This document shows positions 25,057-28,422 of a DNA stretch of 28,422 bases, piece by piece; the first letter of the stretch is position 1, and each line of letters opens with the position of its first letter. The translations under genes and the position numbers were made by a program. The notes under the pieces were generated by a model. The model searched no databases, was not told the origin of the DNA, and saw nothing but the letters and a program-made list of their open reading frames with translations. Source of the stretch: CAZECE01 sp964510525 (lineage in GTDB: Bacteria; Pseudomonadota; Gammaproteobacteria; Pseudomonadales; JANQJO01); the NCBI GenBank assembly GCA_964510525.1, contig CAZECE010000148.1, forward strand, positions 1-28,422, given 5' to 3'.

Positions 25057-25653
25057 TTATTCTCTGCGAGTAACAGGAATCGCGGTTTGCGTAGCCGCCG
25101 ATTCCTGTTGTCTTTTTGTCTCTAGCCGACCTTGCCAATCAGGTGGTGTAGAATCCGCTGTAGAATCCGTTTTAGGCTTTTCAAAGCCGGCTTCTGCAAT
25201 ACGATCTTCATCCAATAACCACACCTGGCCCACTTTCACATTGGCTTGTTTGGTTTGCATTTTTAAATTTAATTCGCCGGGCGTCTTATTGGCTTTCACC
25301 TTTAGATCCTCGACAGCGGATTGATTAAACAAATTTTGAGTCTCGTTTACCCAAACATTCGATAACTGCTGATTACGAAGCAATTTTCCTTGCACATACA
25401 GTTTTCGTTCAACCAACACCCCTTTTTCCTGTTCTGAGTGAATGGATGCCGTGGGTTCATTTAGGGTGTTTTTATTTTTAGTATTTTTATTGCGTCGATA
25501 TTCATCCATTTTATGACGCTCTTCTGGCAAGAAAAATAAGCGCCCTATTGCTTGATCATCACCATTTACATCAACCTCTGCTTTTAAAGGCGTGCTCACT
25601 GTCATAAAAACAACCAATAAAAGGGTGCGCTTATTAAGTGTGAGCTTAGTCAT
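25057..25653 (-). CDS. MshK-like periplasmic pilus assembly protein
   Basis: This 198-residue protein has a signal peptide (residues 1-25, LLLVVFMTVSTPLKA) and a periplasmic body. The GRLFFLPEERHKMDEYR motif is seen in small proteins of MSHA-type pilus and T2SS-like clusters. GKLLRNQQLSNVWVNETQN and ANVKVGQVWLLDE recall the small HR-like domain of MshK/GspC/PilP proteins that contact the secretin. The start is set at ATG 25653, with GGGAG 6 nt upstream, rather than at 25683. It overlaps the upstream PilO-like gene by 8 bp. The role as a bridge between inner-membrane complex and secretin is inferred, and no secretin gene is in view. Confidence 0.6.
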   Translation of the reverse strand: MTKLTLNKRTLLLVVFMTVSTPLKAEVDVNGDDQAIGRLFFLPEERHKMDEYRRNKNTKNKNTLNEPTASIHSEQEKGVLVERKLYVQGKLLRNQQLSNVWVNETQNLFNQSAVEDLKVKANKTPGELNLKMQTKQANVKVGQVWLLDEDRIAEAGFEKPKTDSTADSTPPDWQGRLETKRQQESAATQTAIPVTRRE

Positions 25654-26365
25654 GCAAGGCTCCCACAGTGTCAGCATAGACATTCAACCAACGGCTGGAC
25701 TCTGCTTTAAACTCCGCCAAATCAAACGAGGGAGACACCGAAAACCAACTGAGCGTACACAGGCTATTGAGGTTATTCTGTTGTTCCAGATCAACATTTT
25801 CTGAGCCCAGCCCAGACAAGCGCTTGATCTCACAACGGTCATACACAAAGCGACCATTTTTTTGCTTCGCCAATGCATCGTACAAATGAAAAAAATCACC
25901 AATGTGCAGCATCGACATTTGCACAGCCATGGCCGTTTTATGAAGCGTCACTTGAGCATTTGAAGACACATCAAAAGACTTTAAGTCGGTTTCATAAAGA
26001 ACGTCGTCAATATCAACCTCCTGCTGCACCTCTAACTGATACTGCACCTCTGGAATCAACCATTCCTTGGCCAGCGCCTGCAAAGATTCAAGCCAATTAA
26101 GCCGCTGCTCATGACCGACAAATCCGCTTTCATATTGGTACAAATAGGCATTTAAATTATTCAACAGTAATTGGGTGTTATTTTCTGCTTGTGTAATCTG
26201 GTTGTTCACATACCTTAATTTTAGCTGGGCAGACTGATGTGCATTTTGATGCTTTTTCAAATACCAATGAAACGTCGTCACCACTAAGACGTTAATCACC
26301 ACCACCCCTGTCAGCAACCACTTCATTTTGCGGCTGCCGTACTTTAGATTAACCAACATGCCCAT
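25646..26365 (-). CDS. PilO/MshJ-like inner-membrane protein
   Basis: This 239-residue protein has one N-terminal membrane helix (residues about 15-35, WLLTGVVVINVLVVTTF), then a coiled-coil region (QLKLRYVNNQITQAENNTQLLLNNL) and a periplasmic domain. The stretch RLNWLESLQALAKEWLIPEVQYQLEVQ is the type of sequence found at the start of the ferredoxin-like domain of PilO-like proteins, and LHIGDFFHLYDALAKQ also recalls PilO. This would be the alignment-complex subunit that pairs with the PilN-like protein. It overlaps the preceding gene by 17 bp. Of three clustered starts, ATG 26365 is chosen, 4 nt after AAGG. Confidence 0.62.
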   Translation of the reverse strand: MGMLVNLKYGSRKMKWLLTGVVVINVLVVTTFHWYLKKHQNAHQSAQLKLRYVNNQITQAENNTQLLLNNLNAYLYQYESGFVGHEQRLNWLESLQALAKEWLIPEVQYQLEVQQEVDIDDVLYETDLKSFDVSSNAQVTLHKTAMAVQMSMLHIGDFFHLYDALAKQKNGRFVYDRCEIKRLSGLGSENVDLEQQNNLNSLCTLSWFSVSPSFDLAEFKAESSRWLNVYADTVGALHD

Positions 26366-27977
26366 CACGCCTTACATAGACTTTAATCATAAATTCAGAG
26401 TATTTAACCAAACGCTCTAAACTCGAACTGATACCCGCCCGATCACCAAAGGCCTTGTCGGACCGAGTCTCCACTGGGTGATTGATCAATTCCACCTTAA
26501 CAATTCGATCCAAAGCCAACAACGTTGCAATCCAATCATCAACTTGAAGCGAGATCTCACGGTACAAGGTGTTATCAAAGGGAATGCTCGCTTTAATCTC
26601 GGCCACGGCTTCAATCGATGCAAATGCATCCTCTGTTTCAGATTGATCACCCTCGTTACCCTCGTATTGATCTTCAAGCTGACGAATTAATTGCTGTTGT
26701 GCTTCTGGTTCTAAGCGCTGCCAAGAAACGGATAGGATATTAATGTTATCAAAGGCTTCTTGACTTAAACTTTTCGACAGCAATCTATTGAACACCATCG
26801 GAGATACGGCATCCTGAGCTTGCACCCCCTTGGCAATCCCCACCGTCTCGGCGATCTCCTCAGCGTAAGACAACAGTGTTTCGTCCTCTGCATACAGCCG
26901 TTGATAATGCGCATCACGGACCGCCGTCAGTTGCAACACTCTATCGGTTTCAGCGGATAAAAACTGAGATTGATAAAATACATAATGACCATAGGCCAAT
27001 ACCACAAGAAAACACGCCACCATCGCCACTTTTAAAAACCCATCGGTTTTAAAATTCACATACCCCAACCGCTCCGTTTGTTGGGCATAATGTTGAGACC
27101 CAACCGGCATTTTGCTGCACAAATAACAAAAAAAATCATCGGCGGTTCTGCTGTGGTAGCCTTTTTCACCTTCTCTACGAGCAACCGTCTCTAACGACAG
27201 AAACTCATATTCAATTTCATGCTCGCTGATCATGTGCTCTTTCAGCTTTGGTAAGGCGGCATCAAACATCATGACCACCACGCGTAAATGTTGCCGAGCG
27301 ATGAATTTTTGGTTACGCAAAAAGCTCTCAGTCGCGTCGACCTCTCTTTTTAACAACTGACTGAGCTGATCGTAATCGTTTGACCGAGGATCGTATTCAA
27401 TTAACTGCGCTTCACGACTGACTTTCAAATGCTCATCATGAAAATAACTCAGGCGCACCGTGGTTTCGACTTGTTGCGTGACTAACAGTAAATGTTCAGC
27501 ATGAATTTTGGCATGATCAAACAAGATCTCAGACAGCAAAGGTAACGACCAAATGCCTTCCATAGGAACCTGAAGCTCATTAATGATGTTTAACCAAGGC
27601 AGTAACTGCTCGGCTTGCTTCATGTAGGCAAATAAAAAAACGTCTTTTTTAGGTTTGTCTTTTTTTAGACTGTCTTTAAGTGTTTCTTGATACATTCCCG
27701 CTGCAAATTGATTGGCTCGCTGCAAGCGGCCTAGATGGCGTTGTAATATGGCCTTTCGATGGTAAACATTGGTATGAGGTAAGTGCTCAATTGAAAACTC
27801 TTCGTCTATTCGATCAACCAAAACTCGAATCGGTACCTGTTGCGTGTGACTTAGGTAATCTGAAAAGGCGCGATACCCCTCCTCGGTCGCAGAAAAGAAA
27901 ATCGGGTCCGTCGATTTCTCTGCAATCCAATGGAAAATCTGTAACTCATGGTTTGTGAAATAAAAAACGCGTTTCAT
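26349..27977 (-). CDS. PilM/PilN-like (MshI-type) fused protein
   Basis: In this 542-residue protein, residues 1-310 are soluble and cytoplasmic. They are followed by one membrane helix (about 318-338, AMVACFLVVLAYGHYVFY) and a periplasmic region to the end. Cytoplasm-helix-periplasm with a C-terminal half starting in a coiled coil is the order expected if a PilM-like cytoplasmic module is fused to a PilN-like one, as in MshI-type or GspL-type proteins. Clear actin-fold ATP-binding motifs are not visible in the N-terminal part. The longest frame starts at TTG 27980, but ATG 27977 (MKRVFYF) is more likely; no good Shine-Dalgarno precedes it. It is the first gene of the operon, divergent from the ABC permease gene. 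The function is inferred from layout and neighbours. Confidence 0.6.
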   Translation of the reverse strand: MKRVFYFTNHELQIFHWIAEKSTDPIFFSATEEGYRAFSDYLSHTQQVPIRVLVDRIDEEFSIEHLPHTNVYHRKAILQRHLGRLQRANQFAAGMYQETLKDSLKKDKPKKDVFLFAYMKQAEQLLPWLNIINELQVPMEGIWSLPLLSEILFDHAKIHAEHLLLVTQQVETTVRLSYFHDEHLKVSREAQLIEYDPRSNDYDQLSQLLKREVDATESFLRNQKFIARQHLRVVVMMFDAALPKLKEHMISEHEIEYEFLSLETVARREGEKGYHSRTADDFFCYLCSKMPVGSQHYAQQTERLGYVNFKTDGFLKVAMVACFLVVLAYGHYVFYQSQFLSAETDRVLQLTAVRDAHYQRLYAEDETLLSYAEEIAETVGIAKGVQAQDAVSPMVFNRLLSKSLSQEAFDNINILSVSWQRLEPEAQQQLIRQLEDQYEGNEGDQSETEDAFASIEAVAEIKASIPFDNTLYREISLQVDDWIATLLALDRIVKVELINHPVETRSDKAFGDRAGISSSLERLVKYSEFMIKVYVRRDGHVG

Positions 27978-27985
27978 CAATTCAG

Positions 27986-27997
27986 TATAGCGCTATA
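27986..27997. promoter_or_regulatory. Palindrome between divergent operons
   Basis: TATAGCGCTATA is a perfect 12-bp palindrome in the 56-bp gap between the pilus operon and the permease gene. It overlaps TATAAG on the plus strand, a possible -10 box. It could be an operator controlling both directions. Confidence 0.35.
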
Positions 27998-28033
27998 AGA
28001 TGCTATTCAGCTTCTATACTCAAGATCGTGAAA

Positions 28034-28422
28034 ATGATAAAAGTACTGGCAAAACACACGTTTTACGAAGCGCACCACACTCGGCTATTTTGGCTTTATG
28101 CCATTATCTTAGGGCTGATTGGCGGTGGGGCGCACTTTGTCGGGCAGCTAACCTTATCGGAACATCAAGACTTTCAGCTGGCATTTATCGGCTTCACGTT
28201 ACGCCTAACAACGGTTTTTTTAACCTGCGTGTTCATCTCAATGAGTTTGATTCGAGAACAGACGGATAAAACCCTCGAACTGATCTTGGCACTGCCGATT
28301 CGACGTGCACACTACTATTGGGGCAAGTTCTGTGGCTATGCCCTGATCTGCTTGATGTTATCAGCCCTTAACAGTGTTTTTTTACTGCTGTTTAGCTCCT
28401 TGGCATCGAGTGTGTTGTGGGG
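28034..28422 (+). CDS. ABC-2 type permease, N-terminal part
   Basis: The gene runs off the window; 129 codons are visible with no stop. The protein begins MIKVLAKHTFYEAHHTRLFWLY, as in permeases of ABC-2 exporters (preferred ATG 28034; a GTG at 28028 is also in frame). Membrane segments are about residues 17-37 (FWLYAIILGLIGGGAHF), 49-70 and 104 to the end. Between the second and third lies the cytoplasmic loop SLIREQTDKTLELILALPIRRAHYYWGK, a hallmark of NosY/CcmB-like ABC-2 permeases. The ATP-binding partner is expected beyond the window. The substrate is not predictable. It is divergent from the pilus operon and may or may not be related to it. Confidence 0.8.
   Translation, partial: MIKVLAKHTFYEAHHTRLFWLYAIILGLIGGGAHFVGQLTLSEHQDFQLAFIGFTLRLTTVFLTCVFISMSLIREQTDKTLELILALPIRRAHYYWGKFCGYALICLMLSALNSVFLLLFSSLASSVLW

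Noticed and set aside
28000..28269. An 89-residue plus-strand frame starting at 28000
   Set aside because: It overlaps the ABC-2 permease frame, which has clear membrane helices and the family loop and stays open to the window end.

Overview
The window looks like the chromosome of a gammaproteobacterium. The main evidence is the minus-strand core block thrS-infC-rpmI-rplT-pheS-pheT-ihfA followed by tRNA-Pro(GGG), an order typical of gammaproteobacteria. A proteobacterial-type topA with three C-terminal zinc fingers and type IV pilus minor-pilin genes agree with this. No genus is claimed. Core genes look moderate in GC; positions 1-1714 and 16.6-19.5 kb are visibly more AT-rich and hold unrecognised proteins.

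Layout. 1-1714: an AT-rich unrecognised gene with a possible HTH, probably missing its true 5' end. 1734-2371: an AbrB-type antitoxin and PIN-domain toxin pair with its own promoter and a candidate operator. 2368-6770: minor-pilin operon pilV-pilW-pilX-pilY1. Its pilX leader appears to be interrupted by an in-frame TGA, and its pilY1 is a short form. 6807-6926: tRNA-Pro(GGG) with a promoter. 7026-14033: the translation block, in which infC starts at a rare AUU codon. 14188-16488: a secreted alpha/beta hydrolase of the DUF6351 type. 16.6-19.5 kb: two orphan proteins and an armadillo-repeat remnant. 19550-22234: topA. 22668-23342: a small membrane-anchored protein. 23354-27977: a five-gene minus-strand operon for a second pilus- or pseudopilus-type machine, made of a PilM/PilN-like protein, a PilO-like protein, an MshK-like periplasmic protein and two related pseudopilins. 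One of these pseudopilins carries a long Gly-Gly-Gly-Asn linker. 28034-end: the start of an ABC-2 type permease.

How the parts fit. PilV, PilW, PilX and PilY1 would form the priming and adhesive tip complex of a standard type IV pilus whose motor genes lie elsewhere. The 23-28 kb operon looks like the inner-membrane alignment subcomplex plus minor pseudopilins of a separate MSHA- or T2SS-like system; no ATPase, platform protein or secretin is seen here. The translation block makes synthetases, ribosomal proteins and IF3 under known feedback controls, and ends in IHF-alpha and tRNA-Pro. The most unusual features are the second pilus-like operon with its repeat-expanded pseudopilin, the interrupted pilX, and the AT-rich island with the ARM-repeat remnant.
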